From Rhizobiales bacterium Ga0077537 (GTDB taxonomy: Bacteria > Pseudomonadota > Alphaproteobacteria > Rhizobiales > Hyphomicrobiaceae): DNA of 64,000 nt. The position numbers and the translations under genes were made by a program. The stretch covers positions 1 to 64,000 of the forward strand of contig LNEM01000010.1 in NCBI GenBank assembly GCA_001464955.1, written 5' to 3'. Numbering within the stretch: the first letter of the stretch is position 1; each line of letters opens with the position of its first letter. The notes under the pieces are model-generated. The model searched no databases. It worked only from the letters and a program-made list of their open reading frames with translations, and was not told the DNA's origin. Below are positions 9,019-16,875 of the stretch, in pieces.

Positions 9019-10584
9019 ATGCGGCCACTCGAGTTCGGCTGGTTCCTTCCGACACGGGGCGACACCGACGACTACGGCGACCCCCTCAAGGTTCCGGCCG
9101 GGAACGAGATGTTCACGCGGGTCGCGAAGGCCGCCGAGGCGGCCGGCTTCGAGTACATGCTGATCCCGGTCGGGCACCAGTGCTGGGATGCCTGGATGAC
9201 GGGCGCGCTGATGATCGGTCAGACGAAGAAGATGCGGATGCTGGTCGCGGCGCGGCCGAGCTACATCAATCCCGTGCTGCTCGCCAAGATGATCTCGACC
9301 TGCGACCAGCTCTCGGGCGGGCGAATCTCGGTCAATCTCATCGCCGGGCAGAGCGACCAGGAGAACGAGGCCGAGGGCGTCAAGTGGTCGAAGGAAGAGC
9401 GCTACGAGATCATGGACGAGGAGGTCTCGATCCTGAAGGCGCTGTGGACGCAGGGCGGCGGCCGTACCGACTGGTCGGGAAAGTTCTACACCCTGAAGCA
9501 GGCGGAGCTGACGCCGAAGCCCTATCAGACGCCATACCCCAAGTTCTATCTGGGCGGCGGCTCCGGGCAGGCGTGGCATCTCTCCGCCAAGCATTCGGAC
9601 GTGCATCTCTTCTGGGGCGACACCTACGAGACGATCTCGGCCAACATGACGTCCATCCGCCAGCTTGCCGCCAAGCACGGGCGACAGGATCAGATCGGGT
9701 TCGGCATGCGGCTCCAGATCGTCTGCCGCGAGACCGAAGCGGAGGCATGGGACGCCGCCGACGGCCTCATTCGCAATGTCGGGGCCGAGCGCGAGGCCTA
9801 CATCAAGACCTACTACGCGGGTTCAGCCGCCAACCGACGGGTGCAGGAGTTGCGCGCCAAGGGCGACGTGATCGCGCCGAACCTCTGGGTGGGGCTCGCC
9901 AAGGCGCGTCCCGGCGCTGGCGTTGTCATCGTCGGAAATCCGGAGCAATGCGCCAGCGTGCTGCAGAACTACATCGACATCGGCTGTCACTCGTTCTGTC
10001 TGTCGGGCTATCTCCATGACGCGGAAGCCGAGCGGTTCCACCGCATGGTGCGTCCGATCCTGCTCGACCGGAACAAGGGACGGATGGCCGCCTGGGCCGA
10101 TCGGCCCGAGAAGACCGACCCGCATGGATCAGGGAAGCTTCTGCAGCAGTGCGGCGGCTTCCTTCAGTGCCTTCTTTTGCTCCTCGTCGATGCGATCAAC
10201 GCCAGCAACGGCTTCGGCCGTGGCGGTCAGCAACTCGGCCAGCAAATAATAATGGACGTGGAACCCGACGCGGCGCTTCTCGCCGTGAGTCCGTTCGAGG
10301 TGGAGGTGGACGCCGTCCCGGTCGGCAGTCACATCGTAGCGGCTGCCACGACTGAACGAGCCCATGAAGAACTTGTCCGGGAAATCGATCGAGACCTCCG
10401 CCTGGTCAGTGATGGGCTTCGACATGGGTCCTCCGGCGTTCTCGCTGGCCGTCACGGGAGCGTCGCGCTCGACGGGGTTCCAAGAATTGCGGCCCTGGCG
10501 CTCGGCACCTTGACGCCCATCAAGCGAGGATCGCTCAGCGCGCGACGAGGCCGCCGTCGAGCACCATCTCGGCGCCGGTCATGA
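9019..10584 (+). CDS. LLM-class flavin-dependent monooxygenase with anomalous 3' read-through (521 aa frame)
   Basis: FMNH2-dependent monooxygenase of the bacterial luciferase / alkanesulfonate monooxygenase (SsuD) class. Recognisable features are EFGWFLPT at the start, an AARPSYINP segment, QLSGGRISVNLIAGQ, and KFYLGGGSGQAWHLS. Start at 9019 follows GGGAGAGA. The family domain ends near residue 370 (about position 10130), where homologues (about 380 aa) stop; here the frame has no stop until 10584. The last 150 codons run antisense through the opposing gene at 10129-10425 and into the end of the SDR gene. The stop codon appears to be lost, or a small indel is present. Needs a reductant-supplying flavin reductase, not seen nearby. 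Confidence 0.8.
   Translation: MRPLEFGWFLPTRGDTDDYGDPLKVPAGNEMFTRVAKAAEAAGFEYMLIPVGHQCWDAWMTGALMIGQTKKMRMLVAARPSYINPVLLAKMISTCDQLSGGRISVNLIAGQSDQENEAEGVKWSKEERYEIMDEEVSILKALWTQGGGRTDWSGKFYTLKQAELTPKPYQTPYPKFYLGGGSGQAWHLSAKHSDVHLFWGDTYETISANMTSIRQLAAKHGRQDQIGFGMRLQIVCRETEAEAWDAADGLIRNVGAEREAYIKTYYAGSAANRRVQELRAKGDVIAPNLWVGLAKARPGAGVVIVGNPEQCASVLQNYIDIGCHSFCLSGYLHDAEAERFHRMVRPILLDRNKGRMAAWADRPEKTDPHGSGKLLQQCGGFLQCLLLLLVDAINASNGFGRGGQQLGQQIIMDVEPDAALLAVSPFEVEVDAVPVGSHIVAAATTERAHEELVREIDRDLRLVSDGLRHGSSGVLAGRHGSVALDGVPRIAALALGTLTPIKRGSLSARRGRRRAPSRRRS
10129..10425 (-). CDS. Conserved-looking small protein of unknown function (98 aa)
   Basis: Not a family I recognise. The protein is soluble, with a beta-rich first half containing several charged residues and HxHxE/HVHY segments, and a helical C-terminus (DRIDEEQKKALKEAAALLQKLP). 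The start at 10425 (MSKPITDQ) is preceded by GGAGGA at good spacing; an upstream in-frame start at 10455 lacks one. It faces the monooxygenase gene, whose frame runs through it in exact antisense codon register. The good ribosome binding site and natural-looking amino acid composition favour this as the real gene. Confidence 0.6.
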   Translation of the reverse strand: MSKPITDQAEVSIDFPDKFFMGSFSRGSRYDVTADRDGVHLHLERTHGEKRRVGFHVHYYLLAELLTATAEAVAGVDRIDEEQKKALKEAAALLQKLP

Positions 10585-11278
10585 AGGCCGAGGCCGGCGA
10601 CAGGAGCCAGACCACGGCCTCGGCGATCTCAGCCGGCTCGGCCAGTCGACCGAGCGGGATGTCGGCTGCCATGCGAGCCCTCGCGCGATCAGGATCGCGG
10701 GCCGCGGCGGCGAGGCCGTCCACCATGTCGCCTGCGACGAACGCAGGATGCACCGAGTTGCAGCGCACCTGCGGCGAACGCCGCGCGCCGGCGAGCGCCA
10801 CCGATTTCGTAAGTAGGCGGACAGCTCCCTTCGAAGCGTTATAGGCCGCGAGATTGGCGCCCCCGACGAGGCCCGAAACGGACGACACGTTGACGATCGA
10901 CGGAGACAAGGACCGCGCCAGCAACGTCATGGCGGACTTGCATCCGAGAAAGACGCCATCGGCGTTGACGGCCATCACGCGGCGCCAGTCGGCGAGGCTC
11001 GTCGCCTCGACGTCGCCGACGAGGACGATACCCGCGTTGTTGACGAGGCCGTCGAGCCGGCCGTGGCGCTCCGCGATCTCGGCCATGGCGCGTTGCCAGT
11101 CCGCCTCGCACGTGACGTCGAGGGCGAAGTCCATGCCCTCTCGCCCAGCGAGGTCGCTCGTCACGGCAATGCCGCCGCCCTCGGTCACGGCGGCAGAGAT
11201 GGCGCGGCCGAGCGTCCCTGCAGCGCCGGTCACCAGAACCACGTGCCCGTCCAGTCGCCCACCCGTCGTCTGCCGCAC
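10535..11278 (-). CDS. SDR family oxidoreductase (247 aa)
   Basis: NAD(P)-dependent short-chain dehydrogenase/reductase. It shows the Rossmann TGAAGTLG motif, LVNNAGIVLVGD, catalytic Ser in SIVNVSSVSG, and the YxxxK pair in AAYNASKGAV. C-terminal GAEMVLDGG is also typical. The GTG at 11278 is chosen because GGGGAGG lies 7 bases upstream; the longer frame adds a non-conserved tail. It is divergent from the CoA-transferase gene starting at 11422. Substrate unknown. Confidence 0.88.
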   Translation of the reverse strand: MRQTTGGRLDGHVVLVTGAAGTLGRAISAAVTEGGGIAVTSDLAGREGMDFALDVTCEADWQRAMAEIAERHGRLDGLVNNAGIVLVGDVEATSLADWRRVMAVNADGVFLGCKSAMTLLARSLSPSIVNVSSVSGLVGGANLAAYNASKGAVRLLTKSVALAGARRSPQVRCNSVHPAFVAGDMVDGLAAAARDPDRARARMAADIPLGRLAEPAEIAEAVVWLLSPASAFMTGAEMVLDGGLVAR

Positions 11279-11421
11279 CGTGCCGCCTCCCCTCGTCACG
11301 CCGGGTCGAGCCGGCTCGTGCGCGCGAGCCTTCCAAATGGACGAGGGTTTGTCGAGGTCGCTTGACGGCCATGCGCCGGAGCCTCCACCTTGCGGGCCAC
11401 ACGAAACGAAGGATGCGCCGC

Positions 11422-12543
11422 ATGAGACCACTCGAAGGGTTGCTCGCCATTTCCGTGGAGCAAGCCATTGCCGGCCCCATGTGCGGGCGGCTTCTCGCCG
11501 ACGGCGGCGCGCGGGTCGTGAAGGTCGAGCGGCCGGAAGGCGATTTCGCGCGGGCCTACGACCGCTTGCTCGACGGGGAGAGCATCTATTTCGTGTGGCT
11601 CAACCGGGGGAAGGAGTCGGTCGTCTGCGACCTCGCGAAGGCCGAGGACCGGGCGCTGTTCGAAGCGCTCGTCGCCAAGGCCGACGTGCTGGTGCAGAAC
11701 CTGAAGCCTGGGGCACTGGCGAAGCTCGGCCTCGGGACGGACGTGCTGACCGCGCGGCACCCGAGGCTCGTCGCGTGCTCGATCTCGGGCTACGGCGACA
11801 CCGGGCCCTTCGCACAACGCAAGGCCTACGACATGCTGATCCAGGCCGAGTCGGGCCTCGCCTCGGTGACGGGAAGCGCCGACGAACCGTCGCGTGTCGG
11901 CATATCGATCGTCGATATCACGACCGGTCATCTCGCTTACGAGGCGATCCTCGAGGCTCTGCTCCGGCGGGCGACCACGGGCCGGGGCGCCGACATCCGC
12001 ATCTCGATGTTCGACGCCATGGCCGAGTACATGAGCGTGCCGATGCTCCAGGGTATCCAGGGGTCGCCACAGCCGCGCATCGGGCTCCGGCACACGGCGC
12101 TCGCACCCTATGGGGTGTTCACGACACGAGACGGCCAGCCGGTTCTGATCTCGATCCAGAACGAGCGCGAGTGGCGGTCGCTCTGCGAGAAGGTCATCGG
12201 GCAGCCAGACGCCGCGAAGGATCCCCGGTTCGCCTCGAACTCGGACCGGGTCGCCAACCGGGAGGCGACCGACGCACTGATCCAGACGTGGTTCTCGGCG
12301 ACCGACGTCGGCGATGCGATTGCCCGGCTCGATGGCGCGGATATCGCCTTCGGGCGCGTGTCCGACTGGGCGGCGCTGCGCGATCACCCGCATCTCAGGC
12401 TGATGGACGTACCGTTCGCCAAGGGCATGACGCGTCTGCCGTCGCCGGCGGCGATCTGGGATGGCGCCATGGGCGAGAGCAAGCCCGTGCCGAAACTCGG
12501 GCAGGATACGGCGCGGCTCAGGCGCGAGTTTCTCGGCGGGTGA
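11422..12543 (+). CDS. Family III CoA-transferase, CaiB/BaiF type (373 aa)
   Basis: Moves CoA between carboxylic acids. The protein begins with the family's RPLEGLLAISVEQAIAGP segment, contains the VVKVERPEGDFAR motif with the Asp used as catalytic acyl carrier (in GDFAR), LNRGKESV, and SISGYGDTGPFAQRKAYD near the middle. The start at 11422 follows AAGGA and puts the conserved N-terminus at residue 1; in-frame ATGs at 11362 and 11413 are less likely. It lies convergent, 6 bases from the CoA-binding protein gene, in a group of acyl-CoA-related genes. Confidence 0.9.
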   Translation: MRPLEGLLAISVEQAIAGPMCGRLLADGGARVVKVERPEGDFARAYDRLLDGESIYFVWLNRGKESVVCDLAKAEDRALFEALVAKADVLVQNLKPGALAKLGLGTDVLTARHPRLVACSISGYGDTGPFAQRKAYDMLIQAESGLASVTGSADEPSRVGISIVDITTGHLAYEAILEALLRRATTGRGADIRISMFDAMAEYMSVPMLQGIQGSPQPRIGLRHTALAPYGVFTTRDGQPVLISIQNEREWRSLCEKVIGQPDAAKDPRFASNSDRVANREATDALIQTWFSATDVGDAIARLDGADIAFGRVSDWAALRDHPHLRLMDVPFAKGMTRLPSPAAIWDGAMGESKPVPKLGQDTARLRREFLGG

Positions 12544-12549
12544 GGCCGC

Positions 12550-13092
12550 TCACGGCGTCTTCTTGAACGCGCCGCCCAGGATCTGGTTCTGCACGCCGGC
12601 ACCGAGGATCGGGCGGCGTGACGACACCACACCCGCGTTGACGCCCATCCAGCCGATCTCGCCGGAGAGACGTCCGTACTCGATCTTGGGGCACCGGTTC
12701 ATGACGACCTTCAGACCGGCGGCTTCGGCCTCGGCGGCGGCCTCGTCGTTGCGAACGGAGAGCTGCATCCAGACCAACTTCAATCCGAGCCGGGCCTTTT
12801 GGGCGATCGCCTCGCGCGTGACCTCGAGCGCCGCCTCCGAGTTGCGGAAGATGTCGACCATATCGACGGGGCACGGCACTTCGGCGAGGGACGCGTAGAC
12901 TCGACAGCCCTGAATCTCCTTGCCCGCGAGGCCCGGATTGATCGGGTGCACGGCGTAGCCTTTGCCGAGCAGATACTTGATCACGAAATAGCTCGGCCGG
13001 TTGATGTTCGCAGACGCGCCCACCATGGCGACGGTCCGGGTTTCCGAGAGGATGCCCGAGATGTAGGCATCGTCGTAGCGATCGTGGTTCAT
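12550..13092 (-). CDS. CoA-binding protein, YccU-like (180 aa)
   Basis: Small Rossmann-fold protein of the CoA_binding_2 family. VAMVGASANINRPSYFVIKYLLG is the nucleotide-binding glycine motif, followed by GYAVHPINPG and VDMVDIFR, the pattern of succinyl-CoA synthetase-like CoA-binding domains. It is slightly longer than the usual 140-150 residues because of a C-terminal VNAGVVSSRRPILG segment. Start is the ATG at 13092; the longer frame upstream runs into intergenic sequence. Members are of unknown physiological role, so only the fold can be claimed. Confidence 0.8.
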   Translation of the reverse strand: MNHDRYDDAYISGILSETRTVAMVGASANINRPSYFVIKYLLGKGYAVHPINPGLAGKEIQGCRVYASLAEVPCPVDMVDIFRNSEAALEVTREAIAQKARLGLKLVWMQLSVRNDEAAAEAEAAGLKVVMNRCPKIEYGRLSGEIGWMGVNAGVVSSRRPILGAGVQNQILGGAFKKTP

Positions 13093-13132
13093 CAAGGGCG
13101 TCCTCGGCGTCGCGATGGTCCAGCAGCGCCGG

Positions 13133-13558
13133 TCAAGGGAGCTCGACGCGGCCGTTCGGCTGGAGACCGAAGAAGGGATTGTAGGCGACCTCCCAGAGAT
13201 GGCCATCGGGATCTGCGAAGTAGCCACTATAGCCGCCCCAGGATGCCCGCCGGGCCGGCTTGACGAGGGTTGCGCCACAGGCGACGGCCTGGGCGAGCGC
13301 AGCATCCGCCTCGGCCTCGCTCCCAACGTTCCAGGCGAGCGTCACACCCCGAAAGCCCGCTGGCGTCGCCGGGACACCGGCATCGTCGGCGAGGGCGTGC
13401 CGGCCATAGAGCGCGAGCACAGAGCTGCCGGTATCGAAGAACACGATATGGTCGTTGCTGGTCGACGACGGCACGAGCCCCATCGAGACGTAGAATTCCC
13501 GAGACCGAGCAAGGTTCTCGACACCGAGGGTCACGATGCCGAGGCGGAGTGGCGCCAC
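13133..13558 (-). CDS. VOC family protein, glyoxalase-like (141 aa)
   Basis: Vicinal-oxygen-chelate fold protein. It shows the typical repeat pattern: RLGIVTLGVENLARSREFYVSMGL, then IVFFDTGSSVLALYGR, and in the second half GYSGYFADPDGHLWEVAYNP, with the late Glu as probable metal ligand. A GTG at 13558 is taken as start with GGGAG 6 bases upstream; a TTG overlapping the stop of the preceding gene is the alternative. It is the second gene of an operon, only two bases after the enoyl-CoA hydratase stop. Confidence 0.82.
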   Translation of the reverse strand: MAPLRLGIVTLGVENLARSREFYVSMGLVPSSTSNDHIVFFDTGSSVLALYGRHALADDAGVPATPAGFRGVTLAWNVGSEAEADAALAQAVACGATLVKPARRASWGGYSGYFADPDGHLWEVAYNPFFGLQPNGRVELP

Positions 13559-13560
13559 CG

Positions 13561-14379
13561 TCAACTCCCGATCCAGACGGGCGGGCGCTTCTCGATGAAG
13601 GCGTCGATGCCTTCCCGGGCGTCGCGGAAGAGCATGTTCCGGACCATGACGGCGGCCGCTTCGGCATAGGCCTCGGCGATCGGCATCTCGAGCTGGCGGT
13701 AGAATGCTTCCTTGCCGATGGCCACGGTGGCGGCCGATTTGCCAGCAATGATCGCGACCATGGCGAGGGCCTCGTCGATCGCCTTGCCCTCGGCGACAAC
13801 GCGATTGACCAGCCCGTAACGCTCGGCATCGACCGCGCTCAGCATCTCGCCCAGCAACAGCATCTCCATGGCCTGCTTGCGCGGCACGTTGCGCGAGAGC
13901 GCGACCATGGGGGTCGAGCAGAAGAGCCCGATGTTGACGCCGGGCGTGATGAAACGGGCGGATGCGCCCGCTACGGCGAGATCGCAGGTGGCGACGAGCT
14001 GACAGCCCGCCGCCGAGGCCACACCTTCCACAGCCGCAATGAACGGCTTCGGCGAGCGCACGATGGACATCATCATGCGCGCGCACTGGTTCATCAGATG
14101 CTCGAAATAGGCCCGGCCCCGATCGGCATCGGCGCGCCGTGCCGTCATCTGCTTCAGATCATGGCCCGAAGAGAATGCCGGCCCGTTGGCGTCGATGACG
14201 ACCGCGGCCACGGACGGGTCCCCAGACAGGCGGTCGATGGCCGCCTGCAAGGCGGCGATCAGTTCCTCGGAGAGGGAGTTGCGCTGCGCCGGGCGATTGA
14301 GGGTCAGCCGAGCGACGGCGCCGCTTCGGTCCTCGAGCAGAATTGCGGTCGAGGGTTGGGAAGCGGGCCTGTCCTGCAT
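13561..14379 (-). CDS. Enoyl-CoA hydratase/isomerase family protein (272 aa)
   Basis: Crotonase-fold enzyme. LNRPAQRNSLSEELI at the start, AFSSGHDLKQM forming part of the CoA oxyanion hole, and KPFIAAVEGVASAAGCQLVATCDLAVAG carrying the second oxyanion glycine are all visible. The usual catalytic Glu position in the GG.CELAL motif is Gln (AGCQLVATCDL), so hydratase activity may be altered; the protein could be an isomerase, hydrolase or hydroxycinnamoyl-CoA type member. Operon with the VOC gene downstream. Confidence 0.87.
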   Translation of the reverse strand: MQDRPASQPSTAILLEDRSGAVARLTLNRPAQRNSLSEELIAALQAAIDRLSGDPSVAAVVIDANGPAFSSGHDLKQMTARRADADRGRAYFEHLMNQCARMMMSIVRSPKPFIAAVEGVASAAGCQLVATCDLAVAGASARFITPGVNIGLFCSTPMVALSRNVPRKQAMEMLLLGEMLSAVDAERYGLVNRVVAEGKAIDEALAMVAIIAGKSAATVAIGKEAFYRQLEMPIAEAYAEAAAVMVRNMLFRDAREGIDAFIEKRPPVWIGS

Positions 14380-14432
14380 GTTCGAACACTCTCTGGAGGT
14401 GGCAGGCCGCGACGAGGCCGCGGCGCGCCGGC

Positions 14433-14975
14433 TTACTGGAGGACCTTCTCGATCTCGGCGCGATGCTTCTTGACGAGATCGACGTTCTCGGGGAACTGCA
14501 ACGGCGGCGTATACTTCAACGCCTCGTTCAGTTCGTCCAGCATCTGCTTCTTGTCCTTTTCGGGAAGCGACGTGTCGGCGGTGATCTCGGCGATCTCCTT
14601 CTTGATCGCGGAGATCGGGTCCGTGAAGGCGCCGGTCTGGGGATCGAGGCCGCCCATCACCATCGAGACATTGAAGGCGACGTCGTCGAAGTCGGCAAAC
14701 GTCGCAAAGCCGTTCTTCTTGGCGACCGCGTCGAGCTGGGCCTGAACCTTGGGATCAGGCTTGTCGGAGGGCTGGGCGCCCTGCTGGCCGGCGAGTGCCG
14801 CCATCTCGGACTGCGCCTTGATGTAGTTCTTGATCACCTGCTCGCTGAGCTTGATCTGCTTGAAGGCCGGCTCTTCGCCCTGCTGCTGCTGCGGCTGCTG
14901 GGCCGAAGCCGGCTCGATCATCGCGAACGCAAACACGGCCAGAACGGCCGCCAGAAACTGTCTCATGAGCTTCAT
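14433..14975 (-). CDS. Secreted protein of unknown function (180 aa)
   Basis: An N-terminal signal peptide is clear (MKLMRQFLAAVLAVFAFAMIEP, cleavage expected after ASA near residue 26), followed by a Gln-rich linker and a charged, mostly helical domain ending in HRAEIEKVLQ. No known family was recognised. The ATG at 14975 is preferred over 14984 because AGGAG lies 9 bases upstream. It sits between the enoyl-CoA hydratase and the divergent thioesterase gene. Likely periplasmic. Confidence 0.75.
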   Translation of the reverse strand: MKLMRQFLAAVLAVFAFAMIEPASAQQPQQQQGEEPAFKQIKLSEQVIKNYIKAQSEMAALAGQQGAQPSDKPDPKVQAQLDAVAKKNGFATFADFDDVAFNVSMVMGGLDPQTGAFTDPISAIKKEIAEITADTSLPEKDKKQMLDELNEALKYTPPLQFPENVDLVKKHRAEIEKVLQ

Positions 14976-15064
14976 TGCAACCATCTCCTGGGTGTTCAGA
15001 GGGAGCGGATCACGGCTATAGATCCTCGGCGCGCGTTAGACCGCACAATTGGGACATAAAAGCG

Positions 15065-15514
15065 ATGACGAGCAATACCGCCCTCGAACTTCCTCTCACC
15101 ACCGAGGCCGTGACGCAACTGATCGACAGCGCATTTCCCGAGATCCATTCTGCTGGACGGTTGATGAGCATCGAATCCGTCGCTCTGTCGCAGGCTCGCG
15201 TGCGCATGGCAGCCGATCCGCGCAACCTTCGCCCGGGAGGGACGGTCTCCGGGCCCGCCCTGTTCACGCTCGCCGACTTCGCAATCTATGTCGCGCTGCT
15301 CGCCACGCTCGGCCCGCGCGCCATTCCTGCCGTGACGAGCAATCTCTCGATCAACTTCCTGTCGCGGCCCGATCCGGTCGATACGTTCGCCGATGTCAGC
15401 CTCATCCGCATCGGCCGGCGCACCGCCTACGCAGAGGTTGCCCTGACGTCCGCCGGTCGTGACGGGATGGTCGCGCACGCCACCGGGACCTACGCGCTGC
15501 CCTCGGAGAAATGA
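15065..15514 (+). CDS. PaaI-type hotdog thioesterase (149 aa)
   Basis: Acyl-CoA thioesterase of the hotdog fold. The central helix motif is seen as RPGGTVSGPALFTLADFAIYVALLA, where the conserved Asp of the PaaI active site is in LADFA; VTSNLSINFLSRP is the typical following strand. Start at the ATG 15065 gives the usual length; the longer frame begins in the intergenic region. It lies upstream of rplM-rpsI, a gene order common in Rhizobiales. Substrate unknown, probably short or aryl acyl-CoA. Confidence 0.85.
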   Translation: MTSNTALELPLTTEAVTQLIDSAFPEIHSAGRLMSIESVALSQARVRMAADPRNLRPGGTVSGPALFTLADFAIYVALLATLGPRAIPAVTSNLSINFLSRPDPVDTFADVSLIRIGRRTAYAEVALTSAGRDGMVAHATGTYALPSEK

Positions 15515-15714
15515 TGTGGTCTTATCCTACCGTCTTTGAGGTAATATACGACCTATTTCGCAACACATTGATTCGACTTATGTTTTCCCCGCACCCTCAG
15601 CAATACTCGGATTGACGGTCCATCCGGCGTGCCCTATACGCTGCCCTGCGGCTTGCGCTGCACGCGGCCAGGCGGCCTTTTTCGAGGCGCCGGCTCCACT
15701 CGGGAGAACCCTGC
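15515..15714 (+). promoter_or_regulatory. rplM-rpsI upstream region
   Basis: A 200-base region whose first 75 bases are clearly more AT-rich than their surroundings (TAATAT at 15542-15547, TTGATT near 15569), as expected for a ribosomal protein promoter. Further down, GGCC (15666-15669) and GGCC (15674-15677) can pair just before a run of five T (15678-15682), which may be a small attenuator-like hairpin. Exact -35/-10 boxes could not be fixed. Confidence 0.35.
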
Positions 15715-16176
15715 ATGAAGACCTACTCCGCCAAACCCGGCGAGGTGGAAAAGAAATGGATCGTCATCGACGCCAAGGGTTTGGTCGTCGGGCGACTCGC
15801 CAGCCTCATCGCCATGCGCCTCAAGGGCAAGCACAAGCCCACCTACACGCCGCACGTCGACATGGGTGACAATGTCATCGTGATCAACGCCGAGAAGGTC
15901 GTGTTCACGGGCAACAAGCTCGAGGACAAGCAGTACTTCCGCCACACGGGACACCCGGGCGGGATCAAGGTGCGGACACCGCGCCGCATCCTCGAGAGCA
16001 AGTACCCCGGGCGGGTCATCGAGCTCGCCGTGTCGCGCATGCTCGCGCGCGGTCCCCTGCAGCGGAAGATCATGGGCAACCTCAAGATCTACGCCGGCGC
16101 GGAGCATCCCCATCAGGCTCAGAATCCCGTGGCGCTCGACGTTGCCGCGATGAACCGCAAGAACACGAGGGCCTGA
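15715..16176 (+). CDS. rplM: 50S ribosomal protein L13
   Basis: Large-subunit ribosomal protein that binds 23S rRNA early in assembly. [30 protein letters not shown] is the classic start; [18 protein letters not shown] and the [10 protein letters not shown] segment are family signatures. 153 residues is normal for alphaproteobacteria. A GGGAG site precedes the ATG. Cotranscribed with rpsI, 5 bases apart. Confidence 0.98.
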   Translation: MKTYSAKPGEVEKKWIVIDAKGLVVGRLASLIAMRLKGKHKPTYTPHVDMGDNVIVINAEKVVFTGNKLEDKQYFRHTGHPGGIKVRTPRRILESKYPGRVIELAVSRMLARGPLQRKIMGNLKIYAGAEHPHQAQNPVALDVAAMNRKNTRA

Positions 16177-16181
16177 AAACC

Positions 16182-16673
16182 ATGGCTACCGAACCGATGA
16201 CGCTGAGCGACCTCGGCGAACTCAAGGGACAGGCGGGCGACACGAGCGCCGGCGAAGGTCCCGTCCATGTCCAGAAGCTCGACACGCTCGGCCGCGCTTA
16301 TGCGACCGGCAAGCGGAAGAACGCCGTGGCGCGCGTCTGGGTGAAACCCGGCGCCGGGAAAATCACGGTCAACGGCAAGACGTTCGAGGCCTACTTCGCT
16401 CGTCCCGTCCTGCAGATGATCCTGAAGCAGCCGCTCATCGCTGCCAACCGCATGGACCAGTTCGACATTGTCGCGACGGTTGCCGGCGGTGGACTTTCGG
16501 GCCAGGCCGGCGCGGTGCGACATGGTCTCTCGAAGGCGCTCACCTACTACGAGCCCGGCCTGCGTGGCGTGCTCAAGAAGGGTGGCTATCTCACCCGCGA
16601 CAGCCGCGTCGTCGAGCGCAAGAAGTACGGCCGCATGAAAGCCCGCCGGAGCTTCCAGTTCTCGAAGCGCTGA
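16182..16673 (+). CDS. rpsI: 30S ribosomal protein S9
   Basis: Small-subunit protein whose C-terminal tail reaches the P-site tRNA. The core begins at [18 protein letters not shown] and ends with [16 protein letters not shown], the conserved basic tail. It has an N-terminal extension of about 40 acidic residues before the core, which is usual in Rhizobiales. Second gene of the rplM-rpsI operon and followed by a clear terminator. Confidence 0.98.
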   Translation: MATEPMTLSDLGELKGQAGDTSAGEGPVHVQKLDTLGRAYATGKRKNAVARVWVKPGAGKITVNGKTFEAYFARPVLQMILKQPLIAANRMDQFDIVATVAGGGLSGQAGAVRHGLSKALTYYEPGLRGVLKKGGYLTRDSRVVERKKYGRMKARRSFQFSKR

Positions 16674-16699
16674 CGTCAGCCGGACAGTGTGTTGCAGAG

Positions 16700-16730
16700 A
16701 AGGGTCCGCATCGCGGGCCCTTTTCTCGTT
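16700..16730 (+). terminator. Rho-independent terminator after rpsI
   Basis: AAGGGTCCGC (16700-16709) pairs with GCGGGCCCTT (16713-16722), with one G-T wobble and a three-base loop, followed by a T-rich run (TTCTCGTTT). Position 27 bases after the rpsI stop fits the end of the ribosomal operon. Confidence 0.8.
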
Positions 16731-16875
16731 TGACGCCGACGACAGGGCGGGGCGTCATGCACTGGCGGAGAATCGTGGCCTTCGGGTGTCATGTGAAATT
16801 CGCAAGGCCGTGCTGCGTGAGAGCACCCCGGCGATCTCGCCGCCTCATCGACAGACGTTCCGACCGGAGCCCGGT

